64,000 bases of DNA from Oceanihabitans sediminis (GCF_003337215.1 NZ_QPIG01000001.1:930001-994000); one strand, 5' to 3'; positions 51,921 to 61,636 are shown, counted from the first letter of the stretch. Notes: generated by a model not told the origin, from the letters alone. Made by a program: numbers and translations.

Positions 51921-52855
51921 GATATATAAAAAGGCTTATTTTACATGTTATTAAGGAGATAATAGGTTTTATATTTTTAAATTTTGGAGGTGTTTATTTA
52001 CTTAAAAACTCCATAAAAGGGGATAACTATTTAGTAATTTTAAACTATCATAATTTTTCAAAATATAATAACTATAAGATAATCCGCGGTAAGATATTAG
52101 AAACAGATTTTGCTTCTAATTTTAACAAACAAATTCGGTTTCTAAAAAAACATTTTAATTTTACCTATCCCGAAGAATTTTTCCCAAATAATAGAGTAGA
52201 TCGTATTAATGTTTTAATAACTTTTGATGATGGTTACAAGGATAATTATGACATTGCTTTACCTGTTCTAAAAAAACACAATGCAAAAGCTATTTTCTTT
52301 ATTGTGACCAATGTTATAGGAACAAAAAAATGGCTCACACACGACATCCTTAGATACCTTGTGCAAACGGGGATAAAAAGTGAAAATGAAATTGAAACAT
52401 TACTAAAGGAAATGAATCAAGGCGAATCAATAATGGATTGGTTAAACAAAAATAAGGCTTGCTTAATGCAGCATCCTTCTCATCGTATAATGATGAACTG
52501 GGATGAGGTTAATAAAATATCCAAAGAAGGGTTTAAAATTGCACCTCATACACATAATCATGAAATATTATCTTTTCTAAATTTTAATGCACAGAAGGAC
52601 GAAGTTTACAATTCTATAATTACAATAAAGCATAAATTGAGTATTGATTCTAAATATTTTGCATACCCAAATGGTCTTTATAATGAAGAGTCTATTCAAA
52701 TTTTAAACAAGAATCATATACAATATAGTTTTACAACCAAGCCCGGTTTTAATACTTTAACAGACAAGCCATATGAATTAAAAAGAATTGGAGTAAATGC
52801 ATCCGATTCTTTAGGTGTTCTACTTTTAAAATTATATTTAAATAGAAAGAAATGA
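51917..52855 (+). CDS. polysaccharide deacetylase (NodB domain)
   Basis: This 312-residue carbohydrate esterase 4-type protein has LITFDDGYKDNYDIALPVL (metal-binding Asp pair), FIVTNVIG, the HxxxH-like IAPHTHNHEIL and FAYPNGLYNEES. An N-terminal hydrophobic segment (about 8-35) may anchor it in the membrane. It would remove N-acetyl groups from the glycan or its precursor. Coupled to neighbours by 4-bp overlaps. Confidence 0.88.
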   Translation: MRYIKRLILHVIKEIIGFIFLNFGGVYLLKNSIKGDNYLVILNYHNFSKYNNYKIIRGKILETDFASNFNKQIRFLKKHFNFTYPEEFFPNNRVDRINVLITFDDGYKDNYDIALPVLKKHNAKAIFFIVTNVIGTKKWLTHDILRYLVQTGIKSENEIETLLKEMNQGESIMDWLNKNKACLMQHPSHRIMMNWDEVNKISKEGFKIAPHTHNHEILSFLNFNAQKDEVYNSIITIKHKLSIDSKYFAYPNGLYNEESIQILNKNHIQYSFTTKPGFNTLTDKPYELKRIGVNASDSLGVLLLKLYLNRKK

Positions 52856-53478
52856 GAATAAAATCCTTTATTAACCAATACAGGTGGTCTTCCTTTCCAA
52901 GAATTCTTAAAGCGCTAGGTAGAAAAATTGGAATTGTTAGTGAAACATTTTTTCTGTTGAAATATGAGATCAATAAAACTGATATTATAAACAAATTTAA
53001 TGAGCTTGATTATTCGGATGTACAAGAACTAAGCGAAAAAAATTTATATAAAATCGGTTTTTTTAATGAGGAAAAATTAGCACTTTATAAGGAAAGATTT
53101 GATAAAGGTAGTTACTCCTGTTACGCTATTGTTAATGACGATGAGATTCAGTATTTAACCTGGATTTCTTGGCATAATATGAATTATCCAACATTTTTTG
53201 ACAAATGTGAAGCTTTAGAATCTAATCAAGCATTATTGGAAGATTCTTATTGCAGTCCTAATCATAGAGGAAAGGGTTATCATTCTAAAATGAATATTTA
53301 TAGATTAAAGAAAATTTTAGATAAAGGTAAATCGGAAGTACTAGTACTAGTATTAAAGGAAAATAAACCTGCATTAAAAGTGCAGTATAGAAGTGGGTTT
53401 TATCACTATAAGACAATAAAGTATATTAAAATAGGAATTTGGAGTAGGGTTTTTCAAAAAAAACACATAATTAAATGA
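52852..53478 (+). CDS. GNAT-fold acetyltransferase-like protein
   Basis: This 208-residue protein has the acetyl-CoA loop SPNHRGKGYHSKMNIYRLKK (about 137-156) and the end strand VLVLKENKPALKVQYRSGFYHY, both typical of GNAT enzymes. The N-terminal 60 residues are divergent. Probably N-acylates an amino sugar. The next gene has a related double-GNAT (FemAB) fold. Confidence 0.75.
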   Translation: MRIKSFINQYRWSSFPRILKALGRKIGIVSETFFLLKYEINKTDIINKFNELDYSDVQELSEKNLYKIGFFNEEKLALYKERFDKGSYSCYAIVNDDEIQYLTWISWHNMNYPTFFDKCEALESNQALLEDSYCSPNHRGKGYHSKMNIYRLKKILDKGKSEVLVLVLKENKPALKVQYRSGFYHYKTIKYIKIGIWSRVFQKKHIIK

Positions 53479-54452
53479 TACAAATAAACGACTCAGAAGT
53501 TTTTTTTCAGATTCAAAAAAAAATAGGTAAAATTCCATTTACCCAGTCTGAAGGTTGGTATAAACAACAATTACAACAAAAAGGAAATATTGTTTTTTTT
53601 GTGGATAGCAAAACAGATTCGAATATTGCTTTTTGGGGAAAAGTACAAAATATTCCTTTTACTCAGAATAAAATTCTTTTTGTTAATGGAGAAACAATAT
53701 CACAAGATATAAATGAAAAAAAAATAAGATCTTTTTATAAGAAGCTTCTAGAATTAAATTATACTGCTATTGAATTTAATAGTAATTCTGAGTACAATAT
53801 TGATTATGAGATTGGTTTGCGTCGAGCGGGTTTTGTAAGGCCTATAGGTCTGTTTTCGTGTCCGTTAACTATAAATTTTCAAGTGTCTGAGGAGTTTAGG
53901 TTTGACAATAACTGGAAGAGGAATGTAAAAAAAGCAATAGCTGCTGAATTGCAATTTAAAGAAATTAAGAATACGTCAACTGAAATTGTTTTAGATGTGA
54001 TATCCATGTTTAAAGAGATGGCAGATTTAAAGAATTTGGGTTATCAATTAGAGGAAGATAGTTTAACAAGCCTTTTAAAAAGCCATGATATGAGATTGTT
54101 TATGGTTTATGATAAGCTAGGAACTCCTATTGCAGCTAGAATTGTTCATGATAACAAACCATTTGCATCAGATATTTATGCAGCAAATTCTATAGAGGCA
54201 CGTGATACGGGTGCAACTTATTTTATAATGCAAAGTATATTTGAGGTTTTGAAGAAAGAAAATTATAAAGAATTTGATTTTGGAAGGATACCTCCTAGTA
54301 ATCATGCTACAGATAGTGTTTATGTATTTAAAAATGCATCACGAGGAAAAAAAATACAATATAATGGGGAGTGGAGTTTTTATAAAAATCATCTAATTGA
54401 GATTTTAATGTTTTTCTATAAAAATTTCAAATTAAAAAAACAACGCTACTAA
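53475..54452 (+). CDS. FemAB/GNAT-type aminoacyl- or acyltransferase-like protein
   Basis: This 325-residue protein resembles FemAB-like enzymes (lipid II:glycine glycyltransferase-related family of polysaccharide loci). The C-terminal GNAT half has GTPIAARIVHDNKPFASDIY, the phrase EARDTGATYFIMQSIFEVLK and YKEFDFGRIPPSNHATDSVY. It may attach an amino acid or acyl group to a sugar. Substrate unknown. Confidence 0.75.
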   Translation: MIQINDSEVFFQIQKKIGKIPFTQSEGWYKQQLQQKGNIVFFVDSKTDSNIAFWGKVQNIPFTQNKILFVNGETISQDINEKKIRSFYKKLLELNYTAIEFNSNSEYNIDYEIGLRRAGFVRPIGLFSCPLTINFQVSEEFRFDNNWKRNVKKAIAAELQFKEIKNTSTEIVLDVISMFKEMADLKNLGYQLEEDSLTSLLKSHDMRLFMVYDKLGTPIAARIVHDNKPFASDIYAANSIEARDTGATYFIMQSIFEVLKKENYKEFDFGRIPPSNHATDSVYVFKNASRGKKIQYNGEWSFYKNHLIEILMFFYKNFKLKKQRY

Positions 54453-55490
54453 ATGAAAGTGCTAATTAATACTCCTGACACTTCTTTTTTTGGTGGCGTA
54501 GCCAACCACTATAAAGGCCTTAAGCCATATTGGTCACATAATGTTAAATATAACTTTGTAGGAGGGCGTAAGAGGATTCCAGGACCTATATTATTGATTT
54601 ATGATTATTTGAAATTTTTCATTTTGTGCGCTTTTGGCAACTATGATGTTATTTTATTAAATCCATCATTAGGTAAAACAGCAATTAAAAGAGACGCCTT
54701 GTTTCTAAGAATAGCTAGTGTGTTTAAAATAAAAACGGTAGTATTTTTTCATGGTTGGTCCCCAGACATGGTTAATGTATTAAATATTAGTTCTAAAAAA
54801 TTTTGTAATACTTTTAATAAAGCAGATAAAATAATTGTCTTAGCTAAATCCTTTAAAACCGATTTAATGAAGTGGGGAATAACTCGACCGATTTATTTAA
54901 CCACTACAAAAGTGAACGATGAAATGTTAAAAGATTTTGATTTTAATTATAAACCTTGGGATAGCAATATTCTTTTTTTGACAAGAATAGAGATATATAA
55001 AGGTATTTTTACAACACTTGAAGCCTATAAAATTTTGAAACCAGACTTCCCAAATCTGTCCCTTACTATAGCAGGTGATGGTTCTAAATTAGAAGATGCA
55101 AAAGATTTTGTAAAGGAATACAAATTAGAAGATGTAACCTTTTTAGGAAGTATTTCTGGTGATGAGTTAATAAAAACATTTTCTAAGGCATCTATATATA
55201 TATTACCTTCTCATGGTGAAGGTATGCCTACTTCTGTATTGGAGGCGATGGCGTTTGGAATACCAATTATTTCAAGACCAGTGGGTGGGTTAGTAGATTT
55301 TTTTAAGGAGAGTGAAAACGGTTATTTAATCGAAAGTTATCAACCTGAAAAATATGCGGGAAAAATAACTCAGCTATTAAAAGAGTCTGATACGTGCAAA
55401 AGGATAGGAGAGTACAACCATATTTATGCTAAAAATAATTTTATGGCTTCAAAGGTAGCTTTAAAATTAGAAGAAATTTTAAACTATTAA
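54453..55490 (+). CDS. glycosyltransferase family 4
   Basis: This 345-residue GT-B protein has an N-terminal TPDTSFFGGVANHYKGL, the donor domain start DSNILFLTRIEIYKGIFTTLE, and the classic GT4 nucleotide-sugar site YILPSHGEGMPTSVLEAMAFG (E-x7-E). It follows the FemAB gene with no gap. Confidence 0.92.
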   Translation: MKVLINTPDTSFFGGVANHYKGLKPYWSHNVKYNFVGGRKRIPGPILLIYDYLKFFILCAFGNYDVILLNPSLGKTAIKRDALFLRIASVFKIKTVVFFHGWSPDMVNVLNISSKKFCNTFNKADKIIVLAKSFKTDLMKWGITRPIYLTTTKVNDEMLKDFDFNYKPWDSNILFLTRIEIYKGIFTTLEAYKILKPDFPNLSLTIAGDGSKLEDAKDFVKEYKLEDVTFLGSISGDELIKTFSKASIYILPSHGEGMPTSVLEAMAFGIPIISRPVGGLVDFFKESENGYLIESYQPEKYAGKITQLLKESDTCKRIGEYNHIYAKNNFMASKVALKLEEILNY

Positions 55491-55492
55491 AA

Positions 55493-55972
55493 ATGTTATT
55501 ATTACATAGAATTGCTCATTTTCTTTATAAAAAAAATATACCATTTTTCCCTAAATTAATGGAAGCATTAATATTTTTAATTTTTAATAGTCGCATTCCT
55601 TCAGATGTTAGTATTGGAAAAGGCTCTAAGTTTGCCTATCAAGGGCTTTCTACTTTATTAGTTAAAGGTACAGTGATAGGAGAAAACTGTATTATTGGAA
55701 TGAGGGCAACCACAGGACGTAAGTTTCCTTATAAAAATGTACCTAGAATAGGAGATAAAGTTTGGATAGGTGTTAATAGTGTTATTATAGGTCCTGTAAT
55801 AATAGAGGATAATGTGATTATAGCACCGAATTCAGTGGTTAATAAAAGTGTTCCAGAATATAAAATTGTAGGTGGTAATCCAGCAAAGATTATTGGGGAT
55901 GTTAGAAATCTAGATTATGATGTTTTTTCGAATCCTAAATATAAAGAAGGGTTTTCGAAATACTTGAATTAA
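55493..55972 (+). CDS. serine acetyltransferase-like hexapeptide transferase
   Basis: This 159-residue left-handed beta-helix protein resembles the short CysE-like transferases of polysaccharide loci: LLLHRIAHFLYKKNIPFFPK, GENCIIGMRATTGRKFPYKN, GDKVWIGVNSVIIGPVIIED, YKIVGGNPAKIIG. It lacks the N-terminal helical domain of true CysE, so a sugar substrate is more likely than serine. Confidence 0.87.
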   Translation: MLLLHRIAHFLYKKNIPFFPKLMEALIFLIFNSRIPSDVSIGKGSKFAYQGLSTLLVKGTVIGENCIIGMRATTGRKFPYKNVPRIGDKVWIGVNSVIIGPVIIEDNVIIAPNSVVNKSVPEYKIVGGNPAKIIGDVRNLDYDVFSNPKYKEGFSKYLN

Positions 55973-55976
55973 TAAT

Positions 55977-57167
55977 ATGAATAATTTAATAAATTCATTT
56001 AATAAATTAAAGCATTACTGCGAAGAAGAAAACTTCGCTGGTTGGGATCCTTATGATGGCTTGAATTCCAAAATATTTAAGGCAACACCTTTAAAACATT
56101 GGGATATTGCTCGTTTGGTTATGATTCAAGGTTTTAAACGTAGTCCTATTAATTTTAGAAAATTATTATTAGTTCCAAAACAGCATAATGCTAAGGGAAT
56201 TGGGCTGTTTCTAAATGGCTATTGTAACTTATACAAACTAGTTGAGAAAGGTGATACTCGTTTTGGTAGTCAAGAAGAAATTTTAAGCCGTATTGAGGAA
56301 TTGGCAGATCTACTTTTAAAAATGCAAAATAAGGACTATTCCGGAGCTTGTTGGGGGTATAATTTTGATTGGCAAGCTCGTCGTTTGTTTTTATTCCCAG
56401 CAGATACGCCTACAGTGGTGGCTACCTCTTTTTGTGTTACAGCATTATTGAATGCTTATGAAATCACAAAGAATCAAAGTTATTTAGATACCGCTCTTTC
56501 GGCAGGTAATTTTGTGTTAAATGACTTAAATCGTACAGAGTATAAATCTGGGTTTTTGTTCTCTTATTCTCCGCTAAATGGTAACAATACGGTTTTCAAT
56601 GCTAGTTTATTAGGAGCAAAAGTGTTGAGTCAGTTATATAGATATAACAACAATGAGCTTTATAAAGATACAGCTACTACAGCTATAAAAGCAGCCGTAG
56701 AAGCGCAAAATAAAGACGGTTCATGGGTATATGGTATGTTGTCTGTGCAATCTTGGATCGATTCTTTCCATACTGGGTATAATTTGGATGCCATTCAGAC
56801 CTATCAAGATAAAACTGGGGATACGCAATTTAAAGAAAGCATTGAAAAAGGATTTAAATATTATATGGAAAACTTCTTCCTTGAAGACGGCACGCCAAAA
56901 TATTATCATGACAAAACCTATCCAATAGATATTCATTGTCCGGGACAGTTATTCGTGAATTTATCCGTCAACAAAAAGTATGAAGAAAATAAAGACCTTG
57001 CTCATTCGGTTTTCAATTGGGTAACCAAAAACATGCAAGATAAAAAAGGTTACTTTTATTATCAGTTAAAAGAAGGCGTAAGTTCCAAGATACCGTATAT
57101 GCGATGGAGCAATGCGTTTATGTTTAATGCTTTGAGTTACCTATTAGTAGAAGAAAATGAATTATAA
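55977..57167 (+). CDS. alpha/alpha-toroid (six-hairpin-like) protein of glycan loci
   Basis: This 396-residue protein has repeated helical pairs (ADTPTVVATSFCVTALLNAYE, NNTVFNASLLGAKVLSQLY, SWIDSFHTGYNLDAIQTY, HCPGQLFVNLS) of the kind seen in six-hairpin glycosidases and GlcNAc 2-epimerase-type folds. Homologues are sometimes labelled delta-aminolevulinic acid dehydratase, but no Schiff-base Lys or zinc motif of that enzyme is visible. A role as lyase, hydrolase or epimerase acting on the polymer is inferred. It has no signal peptide. Confidence 0.7.
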   Translation: MNNLINSFNKLKHYCEEENFAGWDPYDGLNSKIFKATPLKHWDIARLVMIQGFKRSPINFRKLLLVPKQHNAKGIGLFLNGYCNLYKLVEKGDTRFGSQEEILSRIEELADLLLKMQNKDYSGACWGYNFDWQARRLFLFPADTPTVVATSFCVTALLNAYEITKNQSYLDTALSAGNFVLNDLNRTEYKSGFLFSYSPLNGNNTVFNASLLGAKVLSQLYRYNNNELYKDTATTAIKAAVEAQNKDGSWVYGMLSVQSWIDSFHTGYNLDAIQTYQDKTGDTQFKESIEKGFKYYMENFFLEDGTPKYYHDKTYPIDIHCPGQLFVNLSVNKKYEENKDLAHSVFNWVTKNMQDKKGYFYYQLKEGVSSKIPYMRWSNAFMFNALSYLLVEENEL

Positions 57168-57855
57168 AGAATTAAATGGTGTAAAAGCCTATGCACCACA
57201 ATCTCGAAAAGAGTTAATAGATTATGCGTTCAAGAACAAATCTATTCTAGTCGCTATCAACGCTGAGAAAATACTTCACGCAACCGATGAGTCACGTGAT
57301 ATCATTAATCGCAATTTAGGCTACCCAGATGGGATAGGTGCTGTATGGGCCTTACAGAAAAAAGGCTGTGAAAATATTGTAAAAATTCCAGGTTGTGAGT
57401 TGTGGTTAGATATAGTAAGTCAACACTATAAAGAAAAGACTTTTTATTTGGTAGGAGGTAAACAAGAGGTTATACAAGAAACCGTTGATAAATTGAAACT
57501 TGAGTACCCAGGTATTAAAATTGTTAATTATAGAAACGGCTATATTAAAACAGATCACGAAAAACAAGCATTAATTGCTGATATAATAGATAAAAAACCG
57601 GATGTTGTATTTGTGGCTATGGGTTCACCTAAACAAGAACTTTTAATGGAAGAAATGCAACAAAAGCACGCTGCACTTTATCAGGGCTTAGGCGGAAGCT
57701 TTGATGTCTATACAGGTAATGTAGAACGTGCACCAAATTGGTGGGTTAGAAACAATATGGAGTGGACCTACCGTTTAATAAAACAACCATCGCGAATAAA
57801 AAGACAAATACATTTGGTAAGATTCTTTGTGAATTTACACCTTAATAGATATTAA
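57157..57855 (+). CDS. WecG/TagA/CpsF family glycosyltransferase
   Basis: This 232-residue GT26 enzyme has LVAINAEKILHA, GYPDGIGAVWALQKKG with the probable catalytic Asp58, VVFVAMGSPKQE and the C-terminal basic tail ERAPNWWVRNNMEWTYRLIKQPSR. WecG and TagA transfer ManNAc(A) to a lipid-linked GlcNAc, which suits the UDP-ManNAc-forming WecB-like enzyme next to it. It overlaps the toroid gene by 11 bp. Confidence 0.93.
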   Translation: MNYKELNGVKAYAPQSRKELIDYAFKNKSILVAINAEKILHATDESRDIINRNLGYPDGIGAVWALQKKGCENIVKIPGCELWLDIVSQHYKEKTFYLVGGKQEVIQETVDKLKLEYPGIKIVNYRNGYIKTDHEKQALIADIIDKKPDVVFVAMGSPKQELLMEEMQQKHAALYQGLGGSFDVYTGNVERAPNWWVRNNMEWTYRLIKQPSRIKRQIHLVRFFVNLHLNRY

Positions 57856-57860
57856 TTATT

Positions 57861-58946
57861 ATGAAAAAAATAACAATCATAGCTGGTGCTAGACCAAACT
57901 TCATGAAAATAGCACCTATCATTCATGCTATTCACGAAGCACAAAGTCAAGGAAAGGATATTACTTATAGATTGGTGCATACTGGGCAGCACTACGACAA
58001 GAAAATGTCTGGAAACTTTTTTAAACAATTAGAAATTCCAGAACCACATAGTAATCTAGAAGCAGGAGGTGGAACCCAAGCAGCGCAAACCGCGAATATC
58101 ATGCTGCGCTTTGAGCAGGAACTTTTAGCTCATCCAACAGATTTGGTTTTAGTGGTAGGAGATGTAACCTCTACTATGGCTTGTAGTATTACCGCTAAGA
58201 AATTAAATATTAAAGTAGCACATGTGGAGGCTGGAATCCGTTCTGGAGACCTTTCTATGCCAGAAGAAATCAACCGTATGCTAACGGATGCTATTACAGA
58301 TATATTCTTTACGACTTCAGAATTAGCAAATAGCAATTTACGTCAAGCTGGTGTTCCAGATAGTCGTATCCACTTTGTTGGAAACACCATGATAGACACC
58401 CTATTAAAACAGCGCCCAAACTTTAAGCCGCCTCCAATATGGGGAGAATTAGGCTTAGCTAGAGAGAAATACATTGTGTTAACCCTACACCGCCCTGCAA
58501 ATGTGGATGAGGAGTCACAGCTTAAAGCTATGCTAGAGCAAATTATAGCTCATACAGAAAATCTTCCTTTAGTGTTCCCGGTACATCCACGAACAGCTAA
58601 GATTTTAGAAGGTTTACAGGTGCAAGATGATAGATTGCATATGATAGAGCCTCTAAGTTATTTAGAGTTTAATTACTTGGTGGAAAACGCCAAAGCAGTG
58701 ATTACCGACTCTGGTGGAATCACAGAAGAAGCTTCTATTATGAACGTGCCTTGTTTAACCTTACGTGACAATACAGAACGCCCAGAGACCATCACACTTG
58801 GAACTAATGAATTAGTAGGCACGAATCCTGATAACATGAAACCCTATCTGCAAAAACTATTTGCTGGTAACTGGAAACAAACACAAACTATCCCGATGTG
58901 GGACGGGCAAACAGCAAAGCGTATTATAAAGGTACTGACTTCATAA
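57861..58946 (+). CDS. wecB: UDP-N-acetylglucosamine 2-epimerase (non-hydrolysing)
   Basis: This 361-residue GT-B-like epimerase converts UDP-GlcNAc to UDP-ManNAc. It has IIAGARPNFMKIAPI, VHTGQHYDKKMS, VVGDVTSTMACSI, HVEAGIRSGDLSMPEEINR, LTLHRPANVD and ITDSGGITEEASIMNVPCLTLRD. It provides the donor for the WecG-like transferase upstream. The last gene of the locus; a strong terminator follows. Confidence 0.95.
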   Translation: MKKITIIAGARPNFMKIAPIIHAIHEAQSQGKDITYRLVHTGQHYDKKMSGNFFKQLEIPEPHSNLEAGGGTQAAQTANIMLRFEQELLAHPTDLVLVVGDVTSTMACSITAKKLNIKVAHVEAGIRSGDLSMPEEINRMLTDAITDIFFTTSELANSNLRQAGVPDSRIHFVGNTMIDTLLKQRPNFKPPPIWGELGLAREKYIVLTLHRPANVDEESQLKAMLEQIIAHTENLPLVFPVHPRTAKILEGLQVQDDRLHMIEPLSYLEFNYLVENAKAVITDSGGITEEASIMNVPCLTLRDNTERPETITLGTNELVGTNPDNMKPYLQKLFAGNWKQTQTIPMWDGQTAKRIIKVLTS

Positions 58947-58975
58947 GTCACTAATCATATTATCATAATAATAAG

Positions 58976-59020
58976 ACGCCCCATACAAGTAATAAAGCTT
59001 CGTATGGGGCGTTTTTTATT
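58976..59020 (+). terminator. rho-independent terminator ending the polysaccharide locus
   Basis: Perfect arms ACGCCCCATAC (58976-58986) and GTATGGGGCGT (59002-59012) run into TTTTTTATTT. It is GC-rich for this region and marks the end of the co-directional series. Confidence 0.92.
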
Positions 59021-59084
59021 TATTAAGCTCTACTACTATACTATTATACTACTATGTAATCCCGAATGCAATATATAGGTATAG

Positions 59085-59132
59085 CGTATATACCCCGTAG
59101 ATACTCCGTACATACTCCGTATACACCCCGAG
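59085..59132 (+). repeat. short degenerate repeats (about 10-bp unit)
   Basis: The phrase ATACTCCGTA recurs imperfectly about four times (TATACCCCGTAG, ATACTCCGTAC, ATACTCCGTAT, ACACCCCG). Upstream, 59031-59057 is a CTA/TACTA-rich low-complexity stretch. No function is evident. Confidence 0.5.
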
Positions 59133-59368
59133 GGAATCTTTTTATCATAAATGGGTCATTCCTGCCCAAACAAAAAGCCAATTAATAACTGTAAAACATA
59201 ATACTTGATAAGAGATTCTTCCCTCGTTCCTCCCTCTCTGAAGGACAATAGCCTATGCATTGCACTTTGTCATTCCTGCGCAGGCAGGAATCCATTACAG
59301 CTATATCTTTAAAAAATGTTTTTTCCAATAAGTATCCTTTTTACTAGTAAGCTAATTAGTAGGACCCC

Positions 59369-59501
59369 GGCTTATTTTTCCTTTGCGTAGTAAAACAAAC
59401 AAAAGACGCAGTGGGGATGCGGAGGATGGCCTAGCGCAGCGTTTTGCCATCCGCATGATAATGCTTTTGTGTAGTTTTCAAGCAAAGGAAAATCCGCCTA
59501 G
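59369..59501 (+). repeat. type B foldback core, copy B4
   Basis: Matched C-type arms (CCTTTGC with GCAAAGG). Inner loop has AAAGACGCAG for AAAGCCGCAG and ATGCTTTTGTG for AGGCTTTTGAG, a pair of changes on opposite arms. Confidence 0.85.
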
Positions 59502-59755
59502 ATTTTTTTGGTTCGTTTTTTCATCGATGAAATTGAAGATTCACGAACACCGATTTAACAATAAAGAGAGTGAGTAAAAAAATGAACATTATTATAAAGT
59601 AGAGATTCTTCGGTCGTTCTTACCTCTGAAGGACAATAGTCTATGCATTGCACTTTGTCATTCCTGCGCAGGCAGGAATCCATTACAGCTTACATCTATA
59701 AAGTATTTTTACCAAAAAGTATCTTTGTAAAGAATAAGCTACTTAGTAGGCACCC

Positions 59756-59888
59756 GGCTTATTTTTCGTTTGCGTAGTAAAACAAATAAAAGCCGCAGTG
59801 GGGATGTGGAGGATGGCCTAGCGCAGCGTTTTGCCATCCGCATGATAAGGGTTTTGTGTAGTTTTCAAGCAAAGGAAAATCCGCCTAG
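59756..59888 (+). repeat. type B foldback core, copy B5
   Basis: Mismatched arms: left CGTTTGC with right GCAAAGG. It looks like a chimera between a G-type and a C-type copy. Confidence 0.85.
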
Positions 59889-60294
59889 ACTTTTTTGGTT
59901 ACTTTTTTGGTCGATGCAAAAAAGTAATATCAATAATAGAAATTTTCCTGTCATTCCTGCAAAAGCAGGAATCCATTTCAAAACCAATAAATAAATCAAA
60001 TAACCAAACCCTCCGTCTAGCCCTCCTTCGTCAAGCTATCCACCTCCCTTTGACTAAAGGAAGGAGCAACCAGCCAACAAACATTATAACAAAACAACAT
60101 AGCTAATCGTATAGCAGCTCCCCTCTTTAGCTAAAGAGGGGAATGAATTTGCTGAAGCTCCGCGAAAGCAAAGAAAGGGGAGTTTGAAAGTAAAGTTCTA
60201 AGTGTATTAGTAAAGCTGTCATTACTGCTTACATCTAAAAAGTATTTCTCCCAATAATTATTCTTTATATTATAAATACCTCTTAGCATGCCCC

Positions 60295-60427
60295 GGCTTA
60301 TTTTTCCTTTGCGTAGTAAAACAAATAAAAGCCGCAGCGGGGATGCGGAGGATGGCCTAGCGCAGCGTTTTGCCATCCGCATGATAAGGCTTTTGTGTAG
60401 TTTTCAAGCAAAGGAAAATCCGCCTAG
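60295..60427 (+). repeat. type B foldback core, copy B6
   Basis: Matched C-type arms. It lies in a direct duplication: about 400 bp from near 60009 recur about 867 bp downstream, ending inside copy B7. Confidence 0.85.
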
Positions 60428-60549
60428 ATTTTTTTGGTTCGTTTTTTGATCAATGCAAAAAATGAATATTATTATAAACTTAAGATTCTTCCATTGTTAC
60501 CTTCCTCTGCATGACATTTTCTTTTGAAAAAGCCTCTTAGTATGCCCCC

Positions 60550-60707
60550 GGCCTATCGAGGATTTATCGTAAAATTTGATATGCAGACACCGTAAAATTT
60601 TAGGCTGTTTGAGCTTGTTATAATATTCTATGAAGTTTAATTAACCTAGCGAGTTCCTAAAATTTAGGTGTCAAATGATAAATTTAGATAAAGCATCGTC
60701 AGCCTAG
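60550..60707 (+). repeat. type A foldback core, copy A8
   Basis: The only type A core in the right array. Its central loop differs (TTGTTATAATATTCTATGAAG) from the left copies, but both arms are kept. Its right flank (60708 to about 60870) matches the flank of copy A2 in the left array. Confidence 0.85.
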
Positions 60708-61161
60708 ACTTTTTTGGTTACTTTTTTGGGCAATGCAAATCAAAGATTCACGAACACAACTTTAAATAAATAAAAAATAGTGAGTAAAAAAGTAATTATT
60801 CTTTATAGTTCCTGCTTCCATAGGAATGACAATCCTGTTTGTATTTAAGCAAAGACTAAAACGAAAAATTTCAAACCCTCCGTCTAGCTCTCCTTCGTCA
60901 AGCTATCCACCTCCCTTTGACTAAAGGAAGGAGCAACCAGCCAACAAACATTATAACAAAACAACATAGCTAATCGTATAGCAGCTCCCCTCTTTAGCTA
61001 AAGAGGGGAATGAATTTGCTGAAGCTCCGCGAAAGCAAAGAAAGGGGAGTTTGAAAGTAAAGTTCTAAGTGTATTAGTAAAGCTGTCATTACTGCTTACA
61101 TCTAAAAAGTATTTCTCCCAATAATTATTCTTTATATTATAAATACCTCTTAGCATGCCCC

Positions 61162-61294
61162 GGCTTATTTTTCCTTTGCGTAGTAAAACAAATAAAAGCC
61201 GCAGCGGGGATGCGGAGGATGGCCTAGCGCAGCGTTTTGCCATCCGCATGATAAGGCTTTTGTGTAGTTTTCAAGTAAACGAAAATCCGCCTAG
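61162..61294 (+). repeat. type B foldback core, copy B7
   Basis: Mismatched arms: left CCTTTGC with right GTAAACG. The left half equals B6 and the right half equals B9/B10, which marks a recombination joint inside the hairpin. Confidence 0.85.
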
Positions 61295-61503
61295 ATTTTT
61301 TTTGGTTCGTTTTTTTCATCAATGGAAAAAAATGAACATTATCATTTATGAGATTCTTAGGTCGTTCTTCCCTCTGAAGGACAATAGTCTATGCATTGCA
61401 CTTTGTCATTCCTGCGCAGGCAGGAATCCATTACAGCTTACATCTATAAAGTATTTTTACCAAAAAGTATCTTTGTAAAGAATAAGCTACTTAGTAGGCA
61501 TCC

Positions 61504-61636
61504 GGCTTATTTTTCGTTTGCGTAGTAAAACAAATAAAAGCCGCAGTGGGGATGTGGAGGATGGCCTAGCGCAGCGTTTTGCCATCCGCATGATAAGGCT
61601 TTTGTGTAGTTTTCAAGCAAAGGAAAATCCGCCTAG
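61504..61636 (+). repeat. type B foldback core, copy B8
   Basis: Mismatched arms: left CGTTTGC with right GCAAAGG, the reciprocal of B7. Confidence 0.85.

Noticed and set aside
55977-57167. Delta-aminolevulinic acid dehydratase (hemB)
   Set aside because: None of the HemB active-site motifs is visible; the sequence is a helical toroid type.
60131-60382. Minus-strand frames of about 80 residues through the type B core (also at 39260 and 60998)
   Set aside because: They are the reverse reading of the same hairpins, with no promoter or family similarity.
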